From: Myxococcales bacterium
Lineage (GTDB): Bacteria; Myxococcota_A; Polyangia; Polyangiales; Polyangiaceae
NCBI GenBank assembly: GCA_016720545.1
Contig: JADKKK010000002.1
Coordinates: 719,401-783,400, forward strand
Length of the DNA stretch: 64,000 nt
Direction of reading: 5' to 3'
In this document: positions 35,693-43,470 of the stretch, one piece after another
Layout: every line of letters starts with the position of its first letter
How positions within the stretch are numbered: position 1 is the first letter of the stretch
Translations under genes and position numbers: made by a program
The notes under the pieces: model-generated
What the model was told of the DNA's origin: nothing
Seen by the model: the letters and a program-made list of their open reading frames with translations, nothing else
Databases searched by the model: none

Positions 35693-36468
35693 GCCTCGCG
35701 AGGGCACGCCAGGCGGCGCGCGCGGCCGGCTTCGTCGGGATCACGGGCGCTTTGATTCCCGTCTACGTGGCCCGCGATCGTCTCGCGAGCGCCGCGACGC
35801 GCGACGCCGTCCGTGATCGCTGGCTCGCGCGGTGGGCGGGCGCGCTGCTCCGCTTGTTCGCGGTGCGAGTGGAGCCCCTCGAGCCCCCGCCGCGCGCGTC
35901 CCCGGCGGCTACGCGGCGGGGCCGCCTCGTGGTGTGCAACCACCGGTCCGCGATCGACGTGGTGGTGCTGCTGGGCGTACTCGGGGGTCGCATGGTGAGC
36001 CGCGCCGACCTCTCGGGATGGCCCGTCGTAGGGGCCGCCGCGCGCTCCGTGGGGACGGTGTTCGTCGACCGAAGCGACCCGACGAGCGGCGCCTCGGCGA
36101 TCCGCGAGGTGCGCGCGCTGCTCCGCGCCGGGCAGACAGTGATCGTCTTCCCAGAAGGCACCACCTTCGCCGGCGACGAGGTGCGCCCCTTCCAAGCGGG
36201 GGCGTTCCTCTCGGCCGTAAGCTCCGACGCCGACATCCTGCCGGTGGGTCTCGCCTACGAGGCGGGCTCGGACGCCGCGTACTTCAACGAGACCTTCCCA
36301 GCCCACCTCGCCCGTCTCGCTGCGGCGCCCCGAGAGACCCGCGTGCGCTTGGCGATCGGCCCAACCATCGCCACGCCGAAGGGCACACGCGCGGGCTCAT
36401 TGGCGCAGGAGGCCCACGCCGCGGTCGAGCGTCAGGTCCGGCGGGCTCGCGCGTCGTTCGGTTCCTGA
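35689..36468 (+). CDS. 1-acyl-sn-glycerol-3-phosphate acyltransferase (PlsC family)
   Basis: It transfers an acyl chain to lysophosphatidate or a related lipid at the inner membrane. The protein is 259 residues from a GTG that overlaps the PLD stop. Motifs: NHRSAIDVVVLLG (HX4D), the block VGTVFVDRSDPTSG, and FPEGTTFAG with the substrate-binding Glu-Gly. A hydrophobic N-terminal segment (GFVGITGALIPVYVA) would anchor it. Coupling with a PLD-type synthase suggests a phospholipid remodelling operon. Confidence 0.9.
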   Translation: MSLARARQAARAAGFVGITGALIPVYVARDRLASAATRDAVRDRWLARWAGALLRLFAVRVEPLEPPPRASPAATRRGRLVVCNHRSAIDVVVLLGVLGGRMVSRADLSGWPVVGAAARSVGTVFVDRSDPTSGASAIREVRALLRAGQTVIVFPEGTTFAGDEVRPFQAGAFLSAVSSDADILPVGLAYEAGSDAAYFNETFPAHLARLAAAPRETRVRLAIGPTIATPKGTRAGSLAQEAHAAVERQVRRARASFGS

Positions 36469-36472
36469 GGCG

Positions 36473-37267
36473 TCAGCTCCGCCGCGCTCGCCGCCGAGCG
36501 ACCACGACGCCGGCGAGGCCCGCGATCGCGAGCAGCCCCAACGCGCTCTTCGCCATCGCGTTGCGCGGCGGGGCCGTCGCGCAACCACCCGCGTCGTCGG
36601 GAGGCAGGAGAGTGCGCGGGCCGCTCGACGACGGCGCCGCCGGTCCTGGGGTCGTACCGGCGTCGCCTGGAGGCGCTCCGCTGTCCGTCGTCGACGTCGA
36701 CGTAGGCGGAGGCGGCGGGGGCGGCGGCGGCGACCCCGCGTCGGGCGCGGGCGGGGCCCCTGCGTCGACGCAGGCAGGCCCGACGCAGATGTCGGCGCAC
36801 GTAAAATACGTATCGCCAGCAGCCAGGGATTGCTGATTATTTCCGCACGCTTGCCCGATCATCAGCTGGCGCACCGCGAGGGTACACGCGGTGCACGACT
36901 TGCCCGCGGGCAGCGTGACGCTGACGGTGCGCTTCGACGGCACCGCGGTGCCCGCGGGGTCGTTCACCTGGGTGAGGATTTGAAAGCCCTGGTCGTTCGC
37001 CTCCGAGAAGAGCACCTGGAAGCACCCGCGGTGGTCGATCGTCTCGGTGAACTCGACCTGCACCGTCTGCCCCACAGTGTACACCGTGGGCTTCGTCGTC
37101 CGGGCGACGCCGCCGCACGGGCCATTCTTGTGAGCGTCCGCGCCAGCCTTCCCCACGTCGCGAGGTGGCGGCACGTTCAACAGCGTGTGCGCCGCCGCCG
37201 GCGCGGAGACGGAGACGGAGACGGAGACGAGCCCGAGCAAGAACAGCGGGACGAGACGTGGGCGCAT
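36473..37267 (-). CDS. LPMO-like secreted protein (SCE4755-type) with MYXO-CTERM-like tail
   Basis: The protein is 264 residues. Its signal peptide ends AAA-HTLLNVPPP, which would leave His27 as the mature N-terminal residue, as in copper-dependent lytic polysaccharide monooxygenases and related copper-binding proteins. The domain (residues 27-160) has several Cys (GPCGGVARTT, HRGCFQVLF, SCTACTLAVRQL, CADICVGPAC). A Pro-rich linker with PPPPPPPPPTST follows, then GGCATAPP, a helix and RRRARRS, a MYXO-CTERM-like tail. It may cleave or bind polysaccharides at the cell surface. The second His and the aromatic copper ligands cannot be fixed from sequence alone. A hexamer repeat encodes part of the signal peptide. 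Confidence 0.7.
   Translation of the reverse strand: MRPRLVPLFLLGLVSVSVSVSAPAAAHTLLNVPPPRDVGKAGADAHKNGPCGGVARTTKPTVYTVGQTVQVEFTETIDHRGCFQVLFSEANDQGFQILTQVNDPAGTAVPSKRTVSVTLPAGKSCTACTLAVRQLMIGQACGNNQQSLAAGDTYFTCADICVGPACVDAGAPPAPDAGSPPPPPPPPPTSTSTTDSGAPPGDAGTTPGPAAPSSSGPRTLLPPDDAGGCATAPPRNAMAKSALGLLAIAGLAGVVVARRRARRS
37205..37228 (-). repeat. GGAGAC hexamer repeat in a signal-peptide coding region
   Basis: Four perfect copies of GGAGAC (GTCTCC on the coding strand) encode Val-Ser repeats (VSVSVSVS) in the hydrophobic core of the LPMO-like protein's signal peptide. Confidence 0.9.
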
Positions 37268-37289
37268 AGGTTGAACTTACACCGTCTTG

Positions 37290-37919
37290 TCAACCTCGTC
37301 TCGTCGGACGCGTCGGGTCGGCGAGACCCAGGCCGATCTGACCCGCGGGCGGCCTCGACACGGAGCGGCTCGCGGGGTCGAAGAAGCGCCAGGCGCGCTC
37401 TGCGTGGTCCCCCGCGTAACCCACCCCCACACGCGGCGACACGGCCACCACCCGCGGCGAGCCGGCCTGCTCCGCGAGGTACAGGGCGGTGGACGTGACG
37501 AGGTCGACGCCGCCGGCCTCTCGCCCTATCCCCAGCGCACGCGTGACGCGCCCGGGCCCATCGCCCCTCGCGTCGCCTGGCCCGTCCGGCTCGACCCCCC
37601 GGACGAGCACGGCGTGCCCCTCTCCCTCACTCGCGCACACGACGTTGAAGCAGAGGTGCATGCCGTAGACGAGGAACACGTACGCGTGGCCGGGCGGGCC
37701 GAACAGATCTCGGCGCGCCGCGGTGCGACCGAACCGGGCGTGGCACGCGCGGTCTTCCGGGCCCGCGTACGCCTCGGTCTCGACGATCGTCCCCACGCGG
37801 CGCAGGCCGCCGACCTCGCGCACGAGCCGCGCCCCGATCAGCGCCCGCGCGACGCACACCGCGTCACGCGCGAAGAACTCTCTCGTGAGCCTCCGCACCC
37901 GCCACCTCCGCTTCGCCAC
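37290..37919 (-). CDS. 3-methyladenine DNA glycosylase (AAG/Mpg family)
   Basis: It excises alkylated purines in base excision repair. It is 209 residues, the usual bacterial size. IVETEAYAGPEDRACHA carries the catalytic Glu, and AYVFLVYGMHLCFNVVC and PGRVTRALGI complete the AAG fold landmarks. The N-terminal LTREFFARDAVCVARALIG is also typical. It faces the following gene across a short divergent gap. Confidence 0.92.
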   Translation of the reverse strand: MAKRRWRVRRLTREFFARDAVCVARALIGARLVREVGGLRRVGTIVETEAYAGPEDRACHARFGRTAARRDLFGPPGHAYVFLVYGMHLCFNVVCASEGEGHAVLVRGVEPDGPGDARGDGPGRVTRALGIGREAGGVDLVTSTALYLAEQAGSPRVVAVSPRVGVGYAGDHAERAWRFFDPASRSVSRPPAGQIGLGLADPTRPTRRG

Positions 37920-38027
37920 ATCGACTCCCGTCGGCGCCCCGAGAGCCTACCTCGCCCGCGCGCGTGGCGCGACGGGCCCGAGTCCGACCGCTCCCCGGAG
38001 GGAGTGGCGTGTGCTAAGCAAGCCCCC

Positions 38028-38612
38028 ATGGATCTCACAGTGCTCCTCGAGCCGAAGCTCGATCTGGCGCGTCTCACCGACGTCCTCGACGGCATGGGCC
38101 ACGAGGGGCGCCTCCACACGGTGCGGGGCTGGGGCAAGCACCGCCAGGCCGAGCTCTTCGAGGCGGCCAAGGGCTACCGGCCGCTCACGCTCAGCCACTT
38201 CGTGCCGGACGACGTGCCCGATCTGACCGAGGTCATCCACGACGGCAGGAACACCCTGCCGCTGTTCAACAACTTCCAAAAGCGGTTCTGCCGACCCGAG
38301 GCGGGCGCGACGGAGCTCCACGGGTACAACGAGGGCTCGACGCGCGTCTTCACGGGCCCCGGGTACTACGTCGCGACCGAGCGAGATGGCGAGCTCGTGA
38401 TCGACTACCGGAAGAAGGCCACGGTGAAGGACCCCCGCTGGCCGGAGATCCTGCCGAACAGCCAGAAGCTCGGGTTTCTCGTGTACGAGGGCATGGTCGA
38501 CTACATGCGCGGGCTCTCGAACCACGTCTCCATCGGCCGCGCGGAGAAGGGCGGCAAGCTCATCGACGCGTATTTCGTGCTCGTGCGGCAGGACAGCCCC
38601 GCGGCCTCCTGA
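38028..38612 (+). CDS. Conserved hypothetical protein
   Basis: The protein is 194 residues, soluble, with no signal peptide. Segments EAAKGYRPLTLSHFVPDDVP and EVIHDGRNTLPLFNNFQKRF look conserved. KLGFLVYEGMVDYMRGLSNH and GKLIDAYFVLVRQ follow near the C-terminus. No family was recognised. It overlaps the next gene by one base (TGATG), so the two are probably co-expressed. Confidence 0.6.
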   Translation: MDLTVLLEPKLDLARLTDVLDGMGHEGRLHTVRGWGKHRQAELFEAAKGYRPLTLSHFVPDDVPDLTEVIHDGRNTLPLFNNFQKRFCRPEAGATELHGYNEGSTRVFTGPGYYVATERDGELVIDYRKKATVKDPRWPEILPNSQKLGFLVYEGMVDYMRGLSNHVSIGRAEKGGKLIDAYFVLVRQDSPAAS

Positions 38613-39808
38613 TGTCGTTCGACCAGTTCGTCGAGCTGCACGCGGCGCTCCTCGTGAAGCACGCCCGTGCGCACGCGGCCCACACGCCCGATTCGCTCGC
38701 GCCGGAGGACCTCGTCGCCGAGCTCGCCCGCGTGCTCGAGGGTGTGGAGTCGTCGGGCGTCGACCTCTTCGCCATCCCGAGCCCGGACGGATACCTGCGG
38801 GCCGCGATGCCGCTCGTCGGCCGACGCGCGAAGCGGCGGCGCACGCTCCTCGAGCAGATCACCTCCGGCGACGACGTCGACGCCGTGAGCGCCGACCTCG
38901 CGGCGCTCGAGGCCGAGCTTCCGCCCGCGCCGGCCCCAACCTCCGCGGCCGCGCGCGACGCGCGGGCCCGGCTCGACGCCGTACACGCGGGGCTGTCTCC
39001 GCGGGACGCCCTGGCGTTCGCGCTCTGCTTCGAGGACGACCGGCAGCTCGAAGGGGCCGCCAGCGCCCTCACCACCGCCACCGAGGACCTCGCCGCGAGC
39101 CGCGCGAGGGCCCTCACGCTGGTGCGCGAGCTGCGCACCTTCGGCGAGTCGGCGCGGCACGCGTCCGACGAGGAGCTGGGCCAGCTGCTGACCACGCTCG
39201 CGCGGGAGGCCGCCGATCCCGCCTGCTCGCCCAAGCACCTCGACGACCCGCTCATCGCGCTCGTCCGGAGCGGCGATCCGAGCGACGACCTCGCCGACGC
39301 GGTGTCCCACGTCGCCAAGTGTGTGGATTGCCGCGCCCGCGTGGCCGAAGGCGAAGCCACCCACCGCGCGGTGGTGGTCATGGCGATCGACGCCGGGGCG
39401 AACGCCACGGCCGCGTTCCTCGCGAAGGCGGCCGAGGGCTCCCACGCGCGCCTCGTCGACCGCGGCGGAGGGCGCTACACCGCCGTGCTCGAGGCCGATA
39501 ACCTGAGCGACTTCAAGGCCAAGCTCACGGCCGGCGGGGTGGCCCGGGTCGCCGTCGCGGGTCAGGTCGAGCTGCCCATCGCGCGACGGCGCGCCGCGAG
39601 CCTCGTCGATCCGACGGAGGCCGGGGGGACCGACGGCGCGGAGCTGAAGGCGTGGTCGGACATCGCGAAGGTGCAGGTCGCGCGACCGCCCGCGCGACCG
39701 CCCACGGCCGACGGCCCCGCGAGCCGCCCGCACGTGGGTGTCGTGCTCGCCGCCCTCGCCGCCCTCGCCGCGCTCGCGATCGGCGTCGCGGTGCTGGCAT
39801 CTCACTGA
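38612..39808 (+). CDS. Putative membrane anti-sigma-like protein with HxxxCxxC motif
   Basis: The protein is 398 residues. HVAKCVDCRARVAE (His, Cys, Cys) is the zinc-binding motif of zf-HC2/ZAS anti-sigma domains, here in the middle (near residue 233) rather than at the N-terminus. The N-terminal half is helical and Ala/Glu-rich. A single C-terminal helix (VVLAALAALAALAIGVAVLA) would anchor it with the long part in the cytoplasm. No ECF sigma factor gene is in this stretch, so the partner is unknown. The upstream hypothetical overlaps it by one base. Confidence 0.55.
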   Translation: MSFDQFVELHAALLVKHARAHAAHTPDSLAPEDLVAELARVLEGVESSGVDLFAIPSPDGYLRAAMPLVGRRAKRRRTLLEQITSGDDVDAVSADLAALEAELPPAPAPTSAAARDARARLDAVHAGLSPRDALAFALCFEDDRQLEGAASALTTATEDLAASRARALTLVRELRTFGESARHASDEELGQLLTTLAREAADPACSPKHLDDPLIALVRSGDPSDDLADAVSHVAKCVDCRARVAEGEATHRAVVVMAIDAGANATAAFLAKAAEGSHARLVDRGGGRYTAVLEADNLSDFKAKLTAGGVARVAVAGQVELPIARRRAASLVDPTEAGGTDGAELKAWSDIAKVQVARPPARPPTADGPASRPHVGVVLAALAALAALAIGVAVLASH

Positions 39809-39830
39809 AGTCCGCCGAGGAGCGGCCGCC

Positions 39831-41000
39831 ATGCTTCCCCCACGCAGCGACCACGACTCCACGACCTCGCTCACGCTCCGCGTGCTCACGTCGATCCGCG
39901 AGGTGCCCGAGGCCGCGTGGGACGCGCTCCTCACCGAGCGCTCGAGCCCGTTCGTCGAGTGGCAGTGGCTCGCGTGCCTGGAGGACAGCGGCTCGGTCGG
40001 CGAGGGCACGGGGTGGCTCCCCCGCCCCTTCGCGCTCTACGAGGACGAGCGCCTGGTCGCCGCGGCGCCCGCGTATGTGAAGCTCCACAGCGAGGGAGAG
40101 TTCGTCTTCGACTGGAGCTGGGCCGACGTGGCCGCGCAGCTCGGCGTCGAGTACTACCCGAAGCTCGTCTTCGCGGTGCCCTTCACGCCCGCCACGGGCG
40201 ACCGCGTCCTCGTCGACCCCGCGCTCCCTGCCGAGCGCCGCGCCGAGCTCGTCGCGGCCATCGCCGACGCGGCCTCCCGGCTCTGCGGGGACGTGGAGCT
40301 CTCGTCGGCGCACGCCCTGTTCGTGCGCGACGACGAGGCCGCGGCGTGGGGCCGCGCCCGCTACTTCGAGCGCCACGGAATTCAATTTCACTGGCACAAT
40401 CAAGACTTTACGAACTTCGAGGGCTTCCTCTCGACCCTGCCCTCCAAGAAGCGCACGCAGGTCCGCCGCGAGCGCGCGCAGCTCGCGCGCGACGGCGTCG
40501 AGCTCCGCACCGCGCGCCCCGACGAGCTCACCCCCGAGCTCGCGCGCGAGATGCACGCGCTCTACCTCACCACCGTCGACAAGTTCGTCTACGGCCGGCG
40601 TTACCTCACCCGGCGGTTCTTCGAGCTCGTCGCGGAGCGCTTCGCCGGACGCCTCGCGTGGGCGCTGGCGCGGCGAGACGGCGCGCTCATCGCGAGCGCC
40701 TTCAACGTCAAGCGAGGCGGCGTGCTCTACGGGCGCTACTGGGGCGCGCACGTCGACCTGCCCTTTCTGCACTTCAACGTGTGCTTCTACCACGGCATCG
40801 AGGAGGCCATCCGCGAGGGTCTCCACACGTTCGAGCCTGGGGCGGGCGGCGAGCACAAGCGGGTCCGCGGCTTCCGCCCCACCCTCACCCGCTCGATGCA
40901 CCGCGTGCGCGACCCGCGCCTGGCTCGGCTCGTCGAGCCCTTCCTCGCCCGCGAACGCGCGGCGATCGCGCGTCACCTCGCGGAGGACGCCGAGGGCTGA
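39831..41000 (+). CDS. GNAT-fold peptidogalycan/FemAB-like acyltransferase (DUF482 type)
   Basis: The protein is 389 residues; AGGAG lies about 8 nt before ATG 39831. It resembles the DUF482 GNAT-like family: PFVEWQWLACLEDSGSVG near the start, PKLVFAVPFTPATGDRVLVD centrally, and LHFNVCFYHGIEEAIREGLH followed by EPGAGGEHKRVRGFRPT near the end. These proteins are thought to acylate peptide or glycan acceptors, but no substrate is known. It converges with glyoxalase II. Confidence 0.85.
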   Translation: MLPPRSDHDSTTSLTLRVLTSIREVPEAAWDALLTERSSPFVEWQWLACLEDSGSVGEGTGWLPRPFALYEDERLVAAAPAYVKLHSEGEFVFDWSWADVAAQLGVEYYPKLVFAVPFTPATGDRVLVDPALPAERRAELVAAIADAASRLCGDVELSSAHALFVRDDEAAAWGRARYFERHGIQFHWHNQDFTNFEGFLSTLPSKKRTQVRRERAQLARDGVELRTARPDELTPELAREMHALYLTTVDKFVYGRRYLTRRFFELVAERFAGRLAWALARRDGALIASAFNVKRGGVLYGRYWGAHVDLPFLHFNVCFYHGIEEAIREGLHTFEPGAGGEHKRVRGFRPTLTRSMHRVRDPRLARLVEPFLARERAAIARHLAEDAEG

Positions 41001-41012
41001 GCGCCGCGCCGA

Positions 41013-41807
41013 TCAGCGCGCGACGAAGGTGTCTTTCGCCTTCCGGGCCGCGGCGAAGGCGTCGACGTCGGAGGCGTCGCCCGGCACCCCGAGGGTCGCG
41101 CGGAGCTCGGGCGACGAGGCCCGCAAGAACGGGTTGTGGAGTCGCTCGCGACCCATGGTGCTGCCCACGGTAGGCTCGCCACGACCGCGGGCGGCCACAG
41201 CCTCCGCGCGGGCCTGGGCGATCGCCTCGCTCGACGGCTCGAGGTGGGCGGCGAACGCCAAGTTCGCCACGGTGTACTCGTGTCCGCAGTAGACGCGCGT
41301 CTCGGCGGGGAGCGCGGCGAGCCGGCTCAGCGAGGCGTGCATCTGCGCGGGGGTGCCCTCGAACATGCGCCCGCACCCGGCGATGAAGAGGGTGTCGCCC
41401 GTGAACACCGCGGGCGCGGCGCCCTCGGCCTCACAGACGTACGCCAGCGCGCCGAGCGTGTGCCCCGGCACGAACATCACGCGCACGCGAATGTCGCCGA
41501 GCGTGTGGGTGTCGCCGTCGGCGAGCCCGAGGGTGAGCCTCGGGAGGCGCGCCCGATCGGCCTCGAGACCGACGACGACCTCGACTCCGAACGTGTCGCA
41601 CACGTCGTCGACCCCGCCCACGTGGTCCAGGTGGTGGTGGGTCGCCCACACCTCGCGGAGCGCGAAGCCCTCCGCCAGGAGGGCGCGCACCGGCGCCTCG
41701 ACCCCCGCGAGGTTCGACGGATCGACGAGCGCCGCGGTGCGCGTGGCGTCGCACACGACGAGGTAGGCGTAGTTGTCGCTGAGGCACGGCACGGGGAGGA
41801 CTCGCAT
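41013..41807 (-). CDS. gloB: Hydroxyacylglutathione hydrolase (glyoxalase II)
   Basis: It hydrolyses S-lactoylglutathione or a related thioester in methylglyoxal detoxification. The protein is 264 residues. The metal motif THHHLDHVGG (residues 56-65), VPGHTLGALAYVC, FTGDTLFIAGCGRMFEG and YCGHEYTVANLAFA are all diagnostic of the GloB subfamily of metallo-beta-lactamase-fold enzymes. Bacteria lacking glutathione may use another thiol. It ends the run of two minus-strand genes that starts with the sulfatase. Confidence 0.93.
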   Translation of the reverse strand: MRVLPVPCLSDNYAYLVVCDATRTAALVDPSNLAGVEAPVRALLAEGFALREVWATHHHLDHVGGVDDVCDTFGVEVVVGLEADRARLPRLTLGLADGDTHTLGDIRVRVMFVPGHTLGALAYVCEAEGAAPAVFTGDTLFIAGCGRMFEGTPAQMHASLSRLAALPAETRVYCGHEYTVANLAFAAHLEPSSEAIAQARAEAVAARGRGEPTVGSTMGRERLHNPFLRASSPELRATLGVPGDASDVDAFAAARKAKDTFVAR

Positions 41808-41910
41808 GGCCCCGGAAGGTACCGGCAGGACGGCGGCACCTCAACCGCGCTTCGATCCCCCGCGCGCTCCACCCGTCAGGGCGCCTTCGCGCGCCGCGCC
41901 CGCGCGTCGG

Positions 41911-43362
41911 CTATTTGCTGCCCTCGAGGCACCCTTTCCCGCACCGGGTCGCGGGCACGTCTTTGATGCCCGCCGTCGCTTCCTTGTATCGTGCACGCAT
42001 TCGTTCGAAGTCGTCGCCCTTGAGGATCGGCGAGAGCTCGCCCGGATCGGCCTCGAGGTCGAAGAGGTTGAAGTAGAGCTGCTGGGCGCCATAGGCGACC
42101 ATCTTCCACTTGCCGGAGACCACGGCGCGGCGACGGTCGTTGTCGCTGGTCGCGGGAAGATCGACGACCACATCACGCGCCACCGCCGGCCCGCCCAGGA
42201 GCTCGGGGACCAGGCTCTTTCCTGGGAGCGTCTCGGCGCCCTTCACCCCGAGCAGGTCGAGGAACGTCGGCGCGAGATCGATCGCGCTCCGCGGCTCGTC
42301 GATGCGTCGCGGCCGCGCTCCGGGCGCGCGCACCATGAGCGGCACCCGCACGAGGTTCTCCCAGATCTCGAAGCCGTGGCGGGTCTGGCCGTGCTCGCCG
42401 AAGGCCTCGCCGTGGTCGGACGTCACCACCACGACCGTGTCTTTGCCCCACGGGGCGGCCTCGACGAAATCGAGGAGCTTGCCCACGTACCGATCGGTAA
42501 AGAGCACCTCTCCGTCGTATCGGTCGCGGGCCCTCTTGCCGAAAGGCTCGACGCCGTCGGCCGTGTGATCCTGGTAATTGTCGTGCGGGTCGAGGAAGTG
42601 AAACCAGGCGAAGAACCGCCCGCTCTGGGCGCGCGCCGCGGCCGCCGTGAGCAGCTCCTCGGCGAGCTGCTCGTGCGCGGGGCTCGTGACGTTCTCGTCG
42701 GCCTTCGCGTTCCACTTCAGGTTCGGCAGGATCTTCCACACGTCGAAGCCCTGCTCGAAGCCGGCGCCCTCGAAGTACCCGTGGGCGTGCGCGCTCGCCG
42801 TGTGCACGTGCGCGGCCTGGAGGAGCTCGGGAAAGAACTGATTCGACGCCGCGTACTTCCCGAAGAAGTAGCCGTCGCGCGAGAGCTCGTGGGGGTAACG
42901 CCCGGCGAGCAGGCCGCCGAGGCTCATGGAGGTGTACGACGAGATCGCGTAGGCGTGGGTGTAGCTCACGCTCTGGGCCTCGAAGGCCGTGAGCCGCGGG
43001 GCGATGGCGCGCGGGTACCCCGCCCACGGCATGTCGCTCCGGAGCGAGTCGACGCTGATGAGCAGCACGTTTCGAGGGCGCGCGGGAGACGGCGCGGCGG
43101 CGGCGGCGTCCGCGAGGGCGGCGACCGGCGCGGGCGGCGCGGACGAAGGCGAGGCGCCGCTTGCCGGCGCCCCTGGCTTCGCGACGCTGGCCTCCGACCG
43201 CGAGCAGCCCGGGAGCGCCGAGAGCGCCACGAGCGCCGCGGCGAGCGCCGACCCGAGGGCCGCGCGGCCACGGCGCGGGCGCGCCGGGTCGAGCGTGACC
43301 TCGTCGGAGTGCGGGCGAGCCCCGCGCGAGTGCCGTTTGCGCATCGGGCTGCAAGAGCGCAT
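41911..43362 (-). CDS. Sulfatase-fold lipoprotein with Thr at the nucleophile position
   Basis: This alkaline-phosphatase-superfamily enzyme of about 483 residues has a lipobox ALPGC. The start is ATG 43362 (or 43344). Metal-binding residues are visible in LLISVDSLRSDM and VVTSDHGEAFGEHGQTRHG. At the nucleophile site, aligned on GLLAGRYP, the expected CxPSR is replaced by TSMSL. The nucleophile is therefore probably Thr, as in LtaS- and EptA-type enzymes, and formylglycine cannot form. It may hydrolyse or transfer phospho- or sulfo-groups of envelope glycans or lipids. An Ala/Pro linker follows the lipobox. Confidence 0.85.
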   Translation of the reverse strand: MRSCSPMRKRHSRGARPHSDEVTLDPARPRRGRAALGSALAAALVALSALPGCSRSEASVAKPGAPASGASPSSAPPAPVAALADAAAAAPSPARPRNVLLISVDSLRSDMPWAGYPRAIAPRLTAFEAQSVSYTHAYAISSYTSMSLGGLLAGRYPHELSRDGYFFGKYAASNQFFPELLQAAHVHTASAHAHGYFEGAGFEQGFDVWKILPNLKWNAKADENVTSPAHEQLAEELLTAAAARAQSGRFFAWFHFLDPHDNYQDHTADGVEPFGKRARDRYDGEVLFTDRYVGKLLDFVEAAPWGKDTVVVVTSDHGEAFGEHGQTRHGFEIWENLVRVPLMVRAPGARPRRIDEPRSAIDLAPTFLDLLGVKGAETLPGKSLVPELLGGPAVARDVVVDLPATSDNDRRRAVVSGKWKMVAYGAQQLYFNLFDLEADPGELSPILKGDDFERMRARYKEATAGIKDVPATRCGKGCLEGSK

Positions 43363-43470
43363 CTCGGCTAAAAACGCAACTCTTGTGCAAATTTGGGCGC
43401 CCGCGCGGCGTTCTCCCTCCGAGGGGTGTGTCCGCTTGCCACGCGTCGCCTTCTCTGCGAAGCCGCTCGC

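Noticed and set aside
21790..43362. SUMF1-like protein as the activator of the sulfatase
   Set aside because: The sulfatase lacks a Cys/Ser formylglycine site, and the SUMF1-like protein is a lipoprotein without confirmed catalytic Cys.
41773..43371. 532-codon plus-strand open frame
   Set aside because: Shadow of the sulfatase gene on the minus strand.
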